A stretch of 64,000 nt of DNA from Desulfarculus sp. (lineage in GTDB: Bacteria; Desulfobacterota; Desulfarculia; Desulfarculales; Desulfarculaceae): positions 1 to 64,000 of the forward strand of contig QZKP01000032.1 of the NCBI GenBank assembly GCA_003605055.1, read 5' to 3'. Shown here piece by piece: positions 26,941 through 35,172 of this stretch. Position numbers and translations under genes: made by a program. Position 1 is the stretch's first letter. Every line of letters starts with the position of its first letter. The notes below the pieces were generated by a model. It was not told the origin of the DNA. It saw only the letters and a program-made list of their open reading frames with translations, and ran no database searches.

Positions 26941-27636
26941 TTATTTCCAGGCGCACACCACCATTATATCCCCTTTGTCCGTCCGGAAGCGGCCGCCGGA
27001 GAAGCCCGGGTGCAGCTCCACCCGCGGGAATGCCGTGAGCCAGGTCTTCAGGTCCGCCACGGTCAGGGCCCGCACCAGGGTGGTGATGCCGCCGGCGTCG
27101 TCCAGGCGCATCTCCTCCAGGCCGGGCGCCACCCGGCGGCAGCTCATGCCCGGCTGGTACTCCCGCCAGACCCGGGGCCAATTGGCCGCGGGGTAGGTGC
27201 GCGGGTGGGGCAGCTCCAGCACCAAGACCCCGCCGGGCCGCAGCACCCGCCGCGCCTCCGCGGCCACGGCCTCCAGCTCGCCGGGCGCGCTGAGATGAAT
27301 CAGGGTGGCGTGCAGGCCGATGACCGCGGCGAAGACGCCGCCGGCAAAGGGCAGGCCGCGGCCGGCGTCGCCGCGCACCAACAGGGCCGAGGGCTGGCGG
27401 CGGGCCTGGGCCAGCATGGCCGGCGAGCAATCCAGGCCCACGGGCAGGAACCCGGCCCGGGCCAGGGCCGGCAGCATGCGGCCGGTGCCAGTGCCCAGGT
27501 CCAAGAGGGGCCCGCGGGGGCAAACCTTGGCCAGCCAGGCCGCCTGCACGGCGGTGAGCTTGGAGGGATAGGCGTAGCGCTGGTCATAGACCGAGGCCAC
27601 CTGGTCGTAAAAGTCGCGGCTGGGCAGCGGATTCAT
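26941..27636 (-). CDS. SAM-dependent class I methyltransferase
   Basis: The 231-aa product has motif I LLDLGTGTGRMLPALA, the acidic strand-2 end GLDCSPAMLAQARR, GDAGRGLPF, and post-I RVLRPGGVLVLELPHP, the Methyltransf_11/25 layout. ATG 27636 has TGGAG just upstream; a longer frame to 27684 adds a poor N-terminus. The substrate is not predictable. The DUF4177-like gene lies about 50 bp downstream on the same strand. Confidence 0.85.
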   Translation of the reverse strand: MNPLPSRDFYDQVASVYDQRYAYPSKLTAVQAAWLAKVCPRGPLLDLGTGTGRMLPALARAGFLPVGLDCSPAMLAQARRQPSALLVRGDAGRGLPFAGGVFAAVIGLHATLIHLSAPGELEAVAAEARRVLRPGGVLVLELPHPRTYPAANWPRVWREYQPGMSCRRVAPGLEEMRLDDAGGITTLVRALTVADLKTWLTAFPRVELHPGFSGGRFRTDKGDIMVVCAWK

Positions 27637-27705
27637 GGCTCCATTGTAGCGCCCCGGCCCCTGTAGCCAAAGGCGTCGGCCCACGGGGGTCCGGCCGCTT
27701 GGCTG

Positions 27706-29172
27706 CTACAGAGGCGGCCGCTGGCGGTGGTGGTCCGTGGCCTGCTGATAGGCGTGGCCCACGGCCAAGAGCGTTTCCTCGGCGAAGTGGGGGCCGATGA
27801 TCTGCAGGCCGATGGGCCGGCCGCTGGCGGCGAACCCGCAGGGAACGCTCATGCCCGGCAGCCCGGCCAGGTTCACCGACAGGGTGCAGATGTCGCTCAG
27901 GTACATCTGCAGGGGGTCGTCCACCTTCTGGCCGATGTCAAAAGCCGGGGTGGGGGCCACCGGCCCCAGCAGGGCGTCCACCTGCTGGAAGGCCTCCAGG
28001 TAATCCTGCTTGATCAAGGTGCGCACCTGGCCGGCCTTGCCGTAGTAGGCCTCGTAGTAGCCGGCGCTGAGGGCGTAGGTGCCCAGCATGATGCGCCGGA
28101 TCACCTCCGGGCCGAATCCCTGGCTGCGGGTGTCCAGGTACATGTCCATGAGGTCTCCCTGGGGCGAGCGCAGGCTCAGGCCGTACTTGACTCCGTCGTA
28201 GCGGGCCAGGTTGGAGGAGGCCTCGGCCGGGGCGATGATGTAGTACACCGGCAGGGCGTAGTCGGTGTGGGGCAGGCTCACCTCAATAAGCTCCGCGCCC
28301 TGGGCCTCCAGCACGGCCAGGGCCGCGCGCACCGCGGCCTCCACCCCGGGCTCCAGGCCGCTGGCGAAGAACTCCCGCACCACGCCCAGCTTCAGGCCCT
28401 TGACCCCGCGCCCCAGGGCGGCGTTGTAGTCCGGCACCTCCCGGGGGGCGCTAGTGGAGTCGGCCGGGTCGTGGCCGGCGATGACCGAGAGCACCTGGGC
28501 CGCGTCGGCCACGGTGCGGGTGAGCGGGCCGGCCTGGTCCAGGGAGGAGGCGAAGGCCACCAGGCCGAAGCGGCTTACCCGGCCGTAGGTGGGCTTCAGT
28601 CCCACCACCCCGCAGTGGCTGGCCGGCTGACGGATGGAGCCGCCGGTGTCGGTGCCCACCGCGAACAGGGCGCTGCCAGCGGCCACGCTGGCAGCCGAGC
28701 CGCCCGAGGAGCCGCCGGGGATGGCCGCCAGGTCCCAGGGGTTGTGCGTGGTGAAAAATCCCGAGTTCTCCGTGGAACTGCCCATGGCGAACTCGTCCAT
28801 GTTGTGCTTGCCCAAGAGCACCATGCCCGCGGCCTTGAGGCGGGCCACCAGGGTGGCGTCATAGGGGGGCACGAAGCCCTGCAGAATTTTACTGCCGCAG
28901 GTGGTGGTCACGCCCGCGGTGCAGATCACGTCCTTGATGCCGGCCGGGATGCCGGTGAGCGGCCCGCCTTTTCCCTGGGCCAGGGCCTGGTCCGCGGCCC
29001 GGGCCATGTCCAGGGCCAGGTCCGCGGTGACGGCAAGGTAGGCGCGCACCCGGGGCTCAACGGCCTCCAGGCGCGCCAGCAGGGCCTGGGTCAGCTCCAG
29101 GGAGCTGATCTGGCGCCGCTCCAGCAGCTCGCGGGCCTCCAGCAAGGTCAAATCGTGCAGGGAAGCGGTCAT
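27706..29172 (-). CDS. gatA: aspartyl/glutamyl-tRNA amidotransferase subunit A
   Basis: GatA is the amidase of GatCAB: it releases ammonia from glutamine for transamidation of Glu-tRNA(Gln) or Asp-tRNA(Asn). The 488-aa product has the Lys-Ser-Ser triad in [12 protein letters not shown] and [14 protein letters not shown], plus [14 protein letters not shown]. The start lies 1 bp after gatC. gatB is not in this window. The presence of gatCA fits a lineage that makes Gln-tRNA or Asn-tRNA indirectly. Confidence 0.96.
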   Translation of the reverse strand: MTASLHDLTLLEARELLERRQISSLELTQALLARLEAVEPRVRAYLAVTADLALDMARAADQALAQGKGGPLTGIPAGIKDVICTAGVTTTCGSKILQGFVPPYDATLVARLKAAGMVLLGKHNMDEFAMGSSTENSGFFTTHNPWDLAAIPGGSSGGSAASVAAGSALFAVGTDTGGSIRQPASHCGVVGLKPTYGRVSRFGLVAFASSLDQAGPLTRTVADAAQVLSVIAGHDPADSTSAPREVPDYNAALGRGVKGLKLGVVREFFASGLEPGVEAAVRAALAVLEAQGAELIEVSLPHTDYALPVYYIIAPAEASSNLARYDGVKYGLSLRSPQGDLMDMYLDTRSQGFGPEVIRRIMLGTYALSAGYYEAYYGKAGQVRTLIKQDYLEAFQQVDALLGPVAPTPAFDIGQKVDDPLQMYLSDICTLSVNLAGLPGMSVPCGFAASGRPIGLQIIGPHFAEETLLAVGHAYQQATDHHRQRPPL

Positions 29173-29173
29173 C

Positions 29174-29458
29174 TCAGATCACCTTGGGCACCACCAGGCT
29201 CTGGCCGTCGCTAGCCGGCGCGTTGGCCAGGGCCCGCTGATGGTCCAGGCCCGGGACCGCCTTGTCCGGCCGCATGGCGCCGGTCAGCTCCAGGGCGTGG
29301 TTGGTGGGGGGCACCCCGCTGGTGTCCAGCTCGTTGAGCCGGTCCATGGCCGCGAGGATGTCGTTGAGCTGCTCGGTGAGCTTGTCGGTCTGCTCCTCGC
29401 TCAGCCTAAGCCGGGCCAGGGCGGCCACGTGGGCCACCTCCGCGGCGCTGATCTTCAT
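29174..29458 (-). CDS. gatC: aspartyl/glutamyl-tRNA amidotransferase subunit C
   Basis: The 94-aa protein wraps around the GatA-GatB interface. The family pattern is clear: [39 protein letters not shown], then the extended PTNHALE and MRPDK-V segments. ATG 29458 has GGAGG about 5 bp upstream. It forms an operon with gatA. Confidence 0.95.
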   Translation of the reverse strand: MKISAAEVAHVAALARLRLSEEQTDKLTEQLNDILAAMDRLNELDTSGVPPTNHALELTGAMRPDKAVPGLDHQRALANAPASDGQSLVVPKVI

Positions 29459-29536
29459 GGCGGCTCCTCCGCGGGAAGTGAGGCTATTTATTTAACACGG
29501 GCGGGGGGCCGGGGCAAGGCGCGCGGCCGGCCGGCC

Positions 29537-30568
29537 TCAGCCCAGTGGCCAGTAGTTCTGGGCCATCTGGCGGGCCTTGGCCACCGAGGGCGATAGCTCG
29601 GCCTGAGCCGCCTGGGCGATGAGCGCATCCTGGCGCTGTCCTTCCAGGGCCTCCAGCACCGCCACCACCGAGCGGGCCAGGGCCGCCAGGTCGTAGCCGC
29701 CCTCCAGGGAGAGAACCAGCCGGCCCGGGCAGGCATCGGCCGCCAGCTCCACCAGCATCTGGGCCAGGGCCGCGAAGCCCTGGTCCGTGATCCTCATGCT
29801 GCCCAGGGGGTCGTCGGCGTGGGCGTCAAAGCCGGCCGAAACCAGGATGAACTGGGGCTTGTACTCCTGGGCCACGGGCAGCAGCAGCCGCGAGAAGGCC
29901 TGGATTACGGCCTCGTCGCCTTGGCCCGGGCTCAAGGGCACGTTCACGGTATAGCCTTCGCCCTGGCCCCGGCCCACCGCCTGCACCGGGCCGGTGCCGG
30001 GATACAAGGGCCACTGGTGGGTGGAGAAGTACAGCACCCGGTCGTCGGCGAAAAAGATGTCCTCGGTGCCGTTGCCGTGGTGCACGTCCCAGTCCACCAC
30101 CAGCACCCGCTTGAGCCCCCGGGCGGCCAGGAGATGGGCTGCGGCCGCGGCCACGTTGTTGAACAGGCAGAAGCCCATGGCCCGGGAGGGGGTGGCGTGG
30201 TGTCCCGGCGGCCGCACCAGGGCGAAACCGCCCTGCACCTGCTGCTCCAGGGCCGCGTCGCACAAATCCAGGAGGCTCCCGGCGGCCAACAGCGCCACCT
30301 CAAAGGACCGGGGCGAGGCCGCAGTGTCCGGGTCCAGTTGGGCCATTCGCCCCTTGGTGGCGGCGATGCGGGCCAAGTGGCTGGGGTGGTGCACCCGGGC
30401 CAGCTCCTCCTCGCGGGCGGGCCGCAGGGGCATAAACAGCGCCTGCCCGCGGCCTGGCCAGGCGTTCAGGGCCTGGTCCACCGCGGCCAGGCGCTCGGAG
30501 CACTCGCAGTGATAGGGCCCGGTGTCGTGCTGCTGAAAAACCGGGTCCGCAACTATGCCGATGGCCAC
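29537..30568 (-). CDS. histone deacetylase-like (class II HDAC/AcuC family) amidohydrolase
   Basis: The 343-aa zinc enzyme removes acyl groups from lysines or polyamines. Motifs are the RPPGHHA catalytic His pair, GFCLFNNVA, the zinc ligands in VVDWDVHHGNGTEDIF, and SAGFDAHADDPLG; GGYDL near the end closes the site. The start GTG 30568 comes 2 bp after the stop of the upstream LysM gene, so they are co-transcribed. A much longer frame upstream is antisense-free but lies inside the LysM gene in another frame and is rejected. Whether the substrate is protein or a small amide is not determined. Confidence 0.9.
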   Translation of the reverse strand: MAIGIVADPVFQQHDTGPYHCECSERLAAVDQALNAWPGRGQALFMPLRPAREEELARVHHPSHLARIAATKGRMAQLDPDTAASPRSFEVALLAAGSLLDLCDAALEQQVQGGFALVRPPGHHATPSRAMGFCLFNNVAAAAAHLLAARGLKRVLVVDWDVHHGNGTEDIFFADDRVLYFSTHQWPLYPGTGPVQAVGRGQGEGYTVNVPLSPGQGDEAVIQAFSRLLLPVAQEYKPQFILVSAGFDAHADDPLGSMRITDQGFAALAQMLVELAADACPGRLVLSLEGGYDLAALARSVVAVLEALEGQRQDALIAQAAQAELSPSVAKARQMAQNYWPLG

Positions 30569-30570
30569 GT

Positions 30571-31476
30571 CTAGTCTTTCTTGGTCGCGGGCTTGGTCTG
30601 TCCCGGTTGAGGGGCTGGCTTGGGGAAGAACAGCACCCGTCCGTCGTACATGATGCCGTTCAGGTCCTTGGGGTCCACCTGTGCCAACTGGGCGAATATC
30701 TCGCTGAGGTTGAATACCACCGCCTTCTGTCCCGGCTCCAGGAGGCTCAGGTCGCGGCTCATGTGCCGGGTGCGCACGTTGTACACCCCCACCATGTGTT
30801 CGGCGAACTTGAGCACCTTGCCCACTCCCGAGGAGTGGCCCTTGGCCGTGGGCTTGTCCGCCCGGGGCGGGAGCTGTACTCCGCGGTTGGCCAGGTATTC
30901 CTTGAGCAGGCGGTAGTGGATGTCCCAGAGGTTGTCGCCCGGGCGCACCAGGTACACGCCCCATACCGTTATCTTGGGCGACTTGAGGCCCTTCTCGCGC
31001 ATCTCGCCGCGCTGCTCCACCACCAGCTTGCGCTCCAGTTCGTCTATGGTGATGCGCTGGTTGCCGATCTGCACCGCTTCGTCGCTGCGCACCACGGCAT
31101 CCACGGATTTTTCCAGGCCGAAGGGCCGCTTGCGCTGGGCCTGCTCCGCTTGCTGGGTCGGCGTGGGCATCTGACCCTGGACCTTGGCGCCGGAATCGGT
31201 GCCCGGGCCGATCTGCACCACCTTGCCGCCCTCGCTGGGCGGGGGGACCGGAACCGCGCCCGGCTTGTCGGCCGGGGCCTGGGCCTTGGGGGCCGGGGCC
31301 GGAGTGGGCTTGGCCTGCCGCGAAGATATTTCGGGCCAGAAGTACCACAGCGCCACCGCGACCGCGGCCGCCAACACCACGATGGCCGCCAGCCAGGGCC
31401 AGCGGGCGGCGGCGTGCGGCCGGGCGTTGGGTTCCGGGATGGCTATCTGCGGTTCGGTGATTCGTTTTTCGTCCAT
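30571..31476 (-). CDS. membrane-anchored LysM-like protein
   Basis: The 301-aa product has a short cytoplasmic N-terminus, one transmembrane helix (about 26-47), a long Pro/Ala-rich linker (53-115) and a C-terminal folded part. That part contains a LysM-like segment VRPGDNLWDIHYRLLKEYL and a second half ending in VLFFPKP. LysM domains bind peptidoglycan glycan chains. The architecture of anchor, linker and LysM suggests an envelope role. The cytoplasmic HDAC-like gene follows within 2 bp, an odd functional pairing. Confidence 0.72.
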   Translation of the reverse strand: MDEKRITEPQIAIPEPNARPHAAARWPWLAAIVVLAAAVAVALWYFWPEISSRQAKPTPAPAPKAQAPADKPGAVPVPPPSEGGKVVQIGPGTDSGAKVQGQMPTPTQQAEQAQRKRPFGLEKSVDAVVRSDEAVQIGNQRITIDELERKLVVEQRGEMREKGLKSPKITVWGVYLVRPGDNLWDIHYRLLKEYLANRGVQLPPRADKPTAKGHSSGVGKVLKFAEHMVGVYNVRTRHMSRDLSLLEPGQKAVVFNLSEIFAQLAQVDPKDLNGIMYDGRVLFFPKPAPQPGQTKPATKKD

Positions 31477-31501
31477 GCTTCACCTCGCGGGTGCGGGACG
31501 T

Positions 31502-31527
31502 AAAAAAAACGCCGGTTAACACCGGCG
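31502..31527 (-). terminator. Rho-independent terminator of the symporter gene
   Basis: On the minus strand the perfect stem CGCCGGT-GTTA-ACCGGCG is followed by eight T. It lies 25 bp past the symporter stop codon and separates it from the LysM gene. Confidence 0.9.
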
Positions 31528-31551
31528 CCCGGTGTTTTCCGTAATTCTATT

Positions 31552-33150
31552 CTATAGGTTACGCCAGCAGAGCCGCAAGTGCCCTTCGTCCAGGCGCGGG
31601 CTCAGCCAACTGACCACCACCGCCAGGATGAAGGAAACCGGCAGGGCGATGATGTTGGGATCGGTGAACTGCAGCAGCCACAGGCCCGAGCCCTTGGCGA
31701 ACCCGGCCGCCAGGCTGTCCACACCGAAGACGGCCTTGCACAGGCCTATGGCCTTGGCTTCCTTGGCATGCACGAACAACAGGAAGAAGAAGGAGGTGGC
31801 GAATCCACCCGCCATGGAGGTGATGGCGCCGGCCCGGGTCATTCCCTTCCAGTACAGGCCCAGGAAGTAGGCCGGCAGGAAGGAGGCCGCGCACAGGCCG
31901 AAGAAGAAGGCGGTGGCCAGGGCGATGATGGAGGGCGGCAGCAACAGGCCCCAGATCAAGGTGACCCCGATGGTCACGCCCACGCCCACCCGGTTGACCG
32001 TGATCTCGTTGCGGCCCCGGCTGGCCAGGCCGCGCTCGTAGAAGTCGCGGCCCAGGCTGGTGCCGCCCACGTGGAACTGGCTGGAGAGGGTGGACATGGC
32101 CGCGGCGAACATGGCCAGCAGGAACAGCACCTCGAACCAGTCCGGCATGACCTTGGTGATGTACAGGGGGATGATCTTGTCTATGTTGCCCCCGGCCACG
32201 GCCACGGCGATCTTGCCGAAGTTCTTGAAGAACACTACATTGCTCAGGGCCCCCACCACAAAGGCCACGCCGGTCATGGTCAGAATGAACACGCCGCCGA
32301 AAAGCACCGCCCGGTTCAGCTCCCGATCGCTGGCCACGGTCATGTAGCGCACCGCCAACTGGGGCTGGGCCAGCACGCCGATGCCCACCCCGTAGATGAT
32401 GGTGGTGTAGATCACCAGCCAAAGGGGCGAGAAAGGCTCGGCCCCCTGGGTCCAGCCCAGCATGCCGCCGGCCTTGAGGTTGGCCGGCATCTGCGGGGCC
32501 AGGTCGGTCAGGGCCTTATGGGCCGGCGTCAGGCCGCCCAGGGCGGAGTAGGTGAAGATCACCAGGAGCACCATCATTACGAACATCAGGGTGCCCTGGA
32601 AGGCATCGGTGTACATCACCGCCTTGAGCCCGCCGGTGATCACGTACAGGGCCAGGATGGCCGAAAAGACCAGCAGGGCCACGGTGTAGTTGATGCCCAG
32701 GCCCACCTCCAGCATGCGGCTGATGCCGATCAGCACCGCCGCCGCGTACACCGGGATGAACAGAAAGATCACCGCGCCGGAGAAGCCCTGGACAAAGCGC
32801 GACTGAAAGCGCTGGCCCAACAGCTCCGGGAAGGTGTGGGCGTCCAGAGCCACCCCCATGCGCCGGGTGCGCTTGCCAAAGAAGACCATGGCGATGAAGA
32901 TGCCCACGAAGATGTTCAGGAAGGTCAGCCAGAGCAGGGGAAAGCCGAACAGGGCCGCGGCGCCGCCAAAGCCGATGATGGCCGAGGTGGAGATGAAGGT
33001 GGCGCCGTAGCTCATGGCCATCACGAAGGGATTCATCTGCCGGCCGGCTAGCATGTAGTCGCTGGCCCGCCGGGTCTCCCGCCAGCCCTTGTAGCCCAGG
33101 TAGAACACCACGGCCAGATAGATCAGGGCCAGGATGATCTTGACAGTCAT
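31552..33150 (-). CDS. sodium:solute symporter (SSS family)
   Basis: The 532-aa protein has 13 predicted hydrophobic helices and the SSS motifs: the unwound TM1 region FVMAMSYGATFISTSAIIGFGG and the G-G-L-K-A-V-M-Y-T-D-A-F-Q motif. The Na+-site Ser/Thr segment AMFAAAMSTLSSQFHVGGTSLGRDFY is also visible. It drives uptake of a small solute with Na+. ATG 33150 is preceded by AGGAGG. A 54-aa membrane protein is encoded just upstream and is probably its partner. Substrate candidates include acetate-type monocarboxylates or proline, but none is favoured by the sequence. Confidence 0.93.
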   Translation of the reverse strand: MTVKIILALIYLAVVFYLGYKGWRETRRASDYMLAGRQMNPFVMAMSYGATFISTSAIIGFGGAAALFGFPLLWLTFLNIFVGIFIAMVFFGKRTRRMGVALDAHTFPELLGQRFQSRFVQGFSGAVIFLFIPVYAAAVLIGISRMLEVGLGINYTVALLVFSAILALYVITGGLKAVMYTDAFQGTLMFVMMVLLVIFTYSALGGLTPAHKALTDLAPQMPANLKAGGMLGWTQGAEPFSPLWLVIYTTIIYGVGIGVLAQPQLAVRYMTVASDRELNRAVLFGGVFILTMTGVAFVVGALSNVVFFKNFGKIAVAVAGGNIDKIIPLYITKVMPDWFEVLFLLAMFAAAMSTLSSQFHVGGTSLGRDFYERGLASRGRNEITVNRVGVGVTIGVTLIWGLLLPPSIIALATAFFFGLCAASFLPAYFLGLYWKGMTRAGAITSMAGGFATSFFFLLFVHAKEAKAIGLCKAVFGVDSLAAGFAKGSGLWLLQFTDPNIIALPVSFILAVVVSWLSPRLDEGHLRLCWRNL

Positions 33151-33207
33151 GCTTCCTCCTTGGCACAGGGAGCGGCCCGCCGGCGGCGGGCGAAGGCACC
33201 GGGGCGC

Positions 33208-33372
33208 TTAGTCGGCCGGTTCGTCAGAGGCCCACTGATCCAGGTCCCGAAGCTCCTCGCTCAGGGGGCCGGTGTCGTTCCATTTGACTATGCCGTAGAT
33301 CACGCACAGGACAGAGGCCGCGATGCACAACAGGTAGGCCAGGGCCAGCTCCGGGCTTGCTATGCCTAGCAC
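33208..33372 (-). CDS. symporter small accessory protein
   Basis: A 54-aa frame starts at GTG 33372 with AGGAGG 8 bp upstream and ends at TAA 33208, 57 bp before the symporter start. It encodes one transmembrane helix (about 8-28) and an acidic cytosolic tail (DTGPLSEELRDLDQW). The opening MLGIASPELALAYLLC and the WN after the helix match, as I recall it, a small protein annotated as symporter small accessory protein and found next to SSS transporters. It is short and easily missed by gene callers. Confidence 0.75.
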   Translation of the reverse strand: MLGIASPELALAYLLCIAASVLCVIYGIVKWNDTGPLSEELRDLDQWASDEPAD

Positions 33373-33554
33373 CTTGATTTCCTCCTAGAAAGGGGAAGGC
33401 TTGCAATGGTCCCGCCCTGCGGGCGAGGGCACAACCCTCCGGGGCGCTCGGCCGCCGGAGAGGCTTTTGCAGTTAGTCAGACTATACGAAGGGGTTGCAG
33501 GCAAAGTCAAGGCGCCAGGCGGTTTCCCGGCCAGGCGCGATACGGGCCTTGTGC

Positions 33555-33582
33555 TTGATTATGCTGGCATACATGATACATT
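33555..33582 (+). promoter_or_regulatory. possible promoter for the AAA ATPase gene
   Basis: TTGATT (33555-33560), a 16-bp spacer and TACATT (33577-33582) lie about 90 bp before the AAA start. It is the only AT-rich promoter-like spot in the roughly 300-bp divergent gap (33373-33671) between this gene and the symporter unit. The rest of that gap holds no ORF or hairpin that I can support. Confidence 0.35.
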
Positions 33583-33671
33583 GTAGCTGAATGAGGCGGG
33601 ATTCAGCGGCCTCTGATCCTGACCCGGAGAGGGGGCCGGCGTGGCGTTGTCTTTTGCAGCTAGGAGCCTTG

Positions 33672-34535
33672 ATGTCTGAGCAATTCGACCGTTTCGTGGG
33701 CACGGACAAGTACATTGTATCCCCGGAACTCAAGGACGTGGTCAATGTGGCCATTGCCCTGGCCAGGCCCCTGCTGGTTAAGGGCGAGCCGGGCACCGGC
33801 AAGACCCTCCTGGCCCACAACATCGCCCGCGGCCTGAGCAAACGGCTGATCGTGTGGAACATCAAATCCACCACCAAGGCCAAGGACGGCCTGTACGTCT
33901 ATGACACGGTGCAGCGGCTCAATGACTCCCGCTTCGGCACCGGCGATGTCAGCGACATCAAGCGCTACATCCACCTGGGGCAGTTGGGCCAGTCCTTTGC
34001 CAGCCAGGAGCAGGTGGTGCTGCTCATCGACGAGGTGGACAAGGCCGACCTCGAGTTTCCCAACGACCTGCTCAACGAGCTGGACGAGATGAGCTTCTTC
34101 GTCATGGAAACCGAGGAGACCGTGGCCGCCTTGCAGCGGCCCATCGTGGTGATCACCTCCAACTCCGAAAAGGAGCTGCCCGACGCCTTCCTGCGGCGCT
34201 GTGTGTTCCATTACATCGAGTTCCCGGATCCGGAACTGATGCGACGCATCGTGGGCGTGCACTATCCGGAGCTGGAGGAAAAGCTGCTCAAGGAGGTGCT
34301 CAAGCGCTTCTACTGGCTGCGCCAGGTGGAGGGATTCCGCAAAAAGCCCTCCACCAGTGAGCTCCTGGACTGGATTCAGGGGCTGTTGGCCGGGGGGGTG
34401 TCGCCCGAGACCGTGGCCAAGGAGCTGCCCTTTGCCGGTGCGCTGATCAAGAAGGAGCAGGACATGGAGGTGCTGGAGGCGGCCATGGCCCGCAGCGCCG
34501 GCGGAGGCCGGGTGGGCCTCAGGAGCCGGTATTAA
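33672..34535 (+). CDS. MoxR-type AAA+ ATPase
   Basis: The 287-aa ATPase has Walker A GEPGTGKT (38-45), Walker B VVLLIDEVD (about 115-123) and sensor 1 ITSNSEKELPDAFLRRC. The last includes the Arg finger region of the MoxR/dynein-related group. MoxR ATPases act as chaperones that load metals or activate enzymes together with a VWA protein. ATG 33672 has TAGGAG upstream; the frame open to 33591 is a longer, unsupported start. A CoxE-type VWA gene, the expected partner, lies 2 kb downstream beyond tag and an AT-rich gene. Confidence 0.88.
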   Translation: MSEQFDRFVGTDKYIVSPELKDVVNVAIALARPLLVKGEPGTGKTLLAHNIARGLSKRLIVWNIKSTTKAKDGLYVYDTVQRLNDSRFGTGDVSDIKRYIHLGQLGQSFASQEQVVLLIDEVDKADLEFPNDLLNELDEMSFFVMETEETVAALQRPIVVITSNSEKELPDAFLRRCVFHYIEFPDPELMRRIVGVHYPELEEKLLKEVLKRFYWLRQVEGFRKKPSTSELLDWIQGLLAGGVSPETVAKELPFAGALIKKEQDMEVLEAAMARSAGGGRVGLRSRY

Positions 34536-34548
34536 AGGCAGGCGTTCG

Positions 34549-35112
34549 GTGGCCCGCTGTCCCTGGGGCGAGGGCGACGAACTCTACCGGGAGTATCACG
34601 ACCGCGAATGGGGCGTGCCGGTGCACGACGACCGCCGCCACTTTGAAATGCTGGTGCTGGAGGGCTTTCAGGCGGGCCTTAGCTGGCTGACTGTCTTGAA
34701 AAAGCGGGAGAGCTTCCGGGCCGCCTTTGACAACTTCGCGCCCGCCAAGGTGGCGGCCTACGGGCCGGCCAAGATCAAGGCCCTGCTAGCCGACCAGGAC
34801 ATCGTGCGCAACCGGCGCAAGATCGAGGCGGCGGTAAAAAACGCCAAGGTCTTCCTGGCCATCCAGAAAGAGTTCGGCTCCTTCGACCACTACATCTGGG
34901 CCTTCGTGGACCATAAGCCGGTGCAGAACTCTTTCCGCAAACTTTCCGAGATACCGGCCCAGAGCGAGGTATCACGGGCCATCTCGAAAGACTTGAAGAA
35001 GCGGGGCATGAACTTCGTGGGGCCCACCATCATCTACGCCCACATGCAGGCCATCGGCATGGTCAACGACCACCTGGTGAACTGCCCGCGCCACAGGGAG
35101 TTAAGAGTATAG
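34549..35112 (+). CDS. tag: DNA-3-methyladenine glycosylase I
   Basis: It excises 3-methyladenine from alkylated DNA. The 187-aa protein matches E. coli Tag residue for residue at its key sites: the zinc snap Cys4, His17, His175, Cys179 and the catalytic Glu38. The W-G-V-P block and NFVGPTIIYAHMQAIGMVNDH are typical. GTG 34549 begins 13 bp after the AAA gene. Its place between AAA and VWA genes has no obvious functional logic. Confidence 0.95.
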   Translation: MARCPWGEGDELYREYHDREWGVPVHDDRRHFEMLVLEGFQAGLSWLTVLKKRESFRAAFDNFAPAKVAAYGPAKIKALLADQDIVRNRRKIEAAVKNAKVFLAIQKEFGSFDHYIWAFVDHKPVQNSFRKLSEIPAQSEVSRAISKDLKKRGMNFVGPTIIYAHMQAIGMVNDHLVNCPRHRELRV

Positions 35113-35172
35113 GTAGACGTATTTGTGTTGCATTAGGCACCGGAAGACCTAACTTGCAAAAGGGGGGAGCAA

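Noticed and set aside
29537-31522. 661-aa reading frame joining the HDAC-like gene to upstream sequence
   Set aside because: The upstream third is another frame of the LysM-like gene. A GTG at 30568 just after that gene's stop gives the normal HDAC-like length.
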